DNA of 64,000 nucleotides from Phycisphaera sp. (GTDB lineage: Bacteria; Planctomycetota; Phycisphaerae; Phycisphaerales; UBA1924), in the NCBI GenBank assembly GCA_025916675.1, contig CP098402.1, forward strand, positions 3,157,205 through 3,221,204, read 5' to 3'. A program made the translations under genes and the position numbers. The notes under the pieces are model-generated. The model saw only the letters and a list, made by a program, of their open reading frames with translations, ran no database searches and had not been told where the DNA came from. Below, piece by piece: positions 63,217 through 64,000 of this stretch; position 1 is the stretch's first letter; every line of letters begins with the position of its first letter.

Positions 63217-64000
63217 ATGAATACCCAGAAGGTTTTGGCCGCTGCCGCGATCCTCGCTGCCGCCGGCACCACGTTCGCCCAGGTTTCGCCTGGCGCGTTT
63301 GCTCCCGACGCCACCGATGACATGGAAAGCTATCCCGGTGCTCGCACCTTCCTCGGCACCTTGTTCGCTGGCGATGTCGCCGTTGGCGGTGCCCTGAGTT
63401 TTGCCTCGGTCGACTTCGGCGACTGGCTGGACTTCCGCACTCCGGGTGGCCCGATCACGCCCACCTCGGGCAGTAAGTTCGGCACCATCTTCGGCTTCGG
63501 TGAAGTCACCCTGGACTTCACCGGGATCGGCGGTGTCACCGGCTTCGGCTTCTCGGCTAGCGCCGCTGGCGTTGGCGCCGACACCATCGAGTTCTTCGAC
63601 CTCGGTGGTGCCTCGATCGGTCTGTTCACCGACGCCGATGGCTACGGCCCCGGCGACGGCAGCATGATCGACCTGAGTTGGACCTCCACAGTCGCCATCG
63701 GCTCGGTCCGCCTGGACGGTCCCGAGACCGCGTTCGACGACTTTATCTACATCCAGGGCGACGTCCCGGCGCAGATCCTGCTGTTCGAGTCGGCCAACGA
63801 CGGGCACGAGATCTCCGCCGCCGACAACCTCGGCCTGAACTACGACCTGATCGACGGCGACTTCGTCGCGCTGAATGCCGATCTGAACAACGGTCAGTAC
63901 AACGCCGCCATCATCCACAACCCCTGCTGCTTCTTCGGCGCCGGCTTCGACGCCGAGCTCGACACCTTCGTCAGCGGCGGCGGTCGCGTCCACTTCTCCT
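63217..64000 (+). CDS. Secreted paralogue of the 59.1 kb protein, cut by window end
   Basis: The first 261 residues are present. Start MNTQKVLAAAAILAAAG and signal peptide ending TFAQ. The N-terminal domain and the beginning of the first NPCC/WNMDA-type domain are nearly the same as in the gene at 59076; most differences are conservative. The 3' end, presumably with a dockerin-like module, is outside the window. Confidence 0.85.
   Translation, partial: MNTQKVLAAAAILAAAGTTFAQVSPGAFAPDATDDMESYPGARTFLGTLFAGDVAVGGALSFASVDFGDWLDFRTPGGPITPTSGSKFGTIFGFGEVTLDFTGIGGVTGFGFSASAAGVGADTIEFFDLGGASIGLFTDADGYGPGDGSMIDLSWTSTVAIGSVRLDGPETAFDDFIYIQGDVPAQILLFESANDGHEISAADNLGLNYDLIDGDFVALNADLNNGQYNAAIIHNPCCFFGAGFDAELDTFVSGGGRVHFS

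Overview
The window is high-GC DNA from a Gram-negative planctomycete, most likely class Phycisphaerae. The evidence is: ten complete secreted proteins (plus one cut by the window end and one decayed tail) with a planctomycete-type paired EF-hand-like domain whose core is xADLDGDGxLTIFDFLxFQN and which usually ends in Gly-Cys; one PEP-CTERM-type tail; one LEPR-xLL N-terminal motif; two Lys/Arg-rich histone-H1-like DNA-binding proteins; and typical bacterial housekeeping genes. I see no rRNA, tRNA, CRISPR array, insertion sequence or complete prophage.

Layout. 0-8 kb: end of a LEPR-xLL metalloprotease, a kynurenine-formamidase-like cyclase, ribosomal protein bS21, an adenine/cytosine-N4 DNA methyltransferase, an AhpD-like protein, an H1-like protein, type II DAHP synthase and a PIG-L deacetylase. 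8-14 kb: a tRNA-dihydrouridine synthase carrying an in-frame palindromic repeat insertion, a small AT-richer two-gene island, then a phoH-pgpH operon. 14-18 kb: a phoB-phoR two-component operon divergent from a phosphate-selective porin with a long leader. 18-26 kb: argS, a four-gene operon (uncharacterised protein, family 2 glycosyltransferase, remote BshC-like protein, BtuF-like lipoprotein), a degenerate ClpP/NfeD-like secreted protein and a STAS protein. 26-32 kb: first cluster of secreted dockerin-type proteins, including two tandem M14 carboxypeptidases. 32-44 kb: DASS transporter, DUF721/DciA-like protein, an orphan ABC ATPase, a histidine kinase, parB with two parS-like sites, a second H1-like protein, an FHA-GAF kinase, a HolA-like subunit, a lipoprotein and clpC. 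44-64 kb: mostly secreted dockerin-type proteins, mixed with an ABC-2-type permease, a methyltransferase, lpdA, glyS and a fabF-like gene. The last two full-size paralogues (59.1 and 63.2 kb) come from a recent duplication.

How it works together. The phosphate genes (phoB, phoR, porin) form one likely regulon. The dockerin-type proteins form a secretome with a shared C-terminal module; its two cysteines are either both present or both absent, which suggests a disulfide. About a dozen intracellular genes have a TANNNT hexamer 5-9 nt before the start codon and no Shine-Dalgarno, so leaderless transcription looks common here, while secreted and operon-internal genes mostly have good Shine-Dalgarno sites. 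GNRA-capped palindromes recur between genes.
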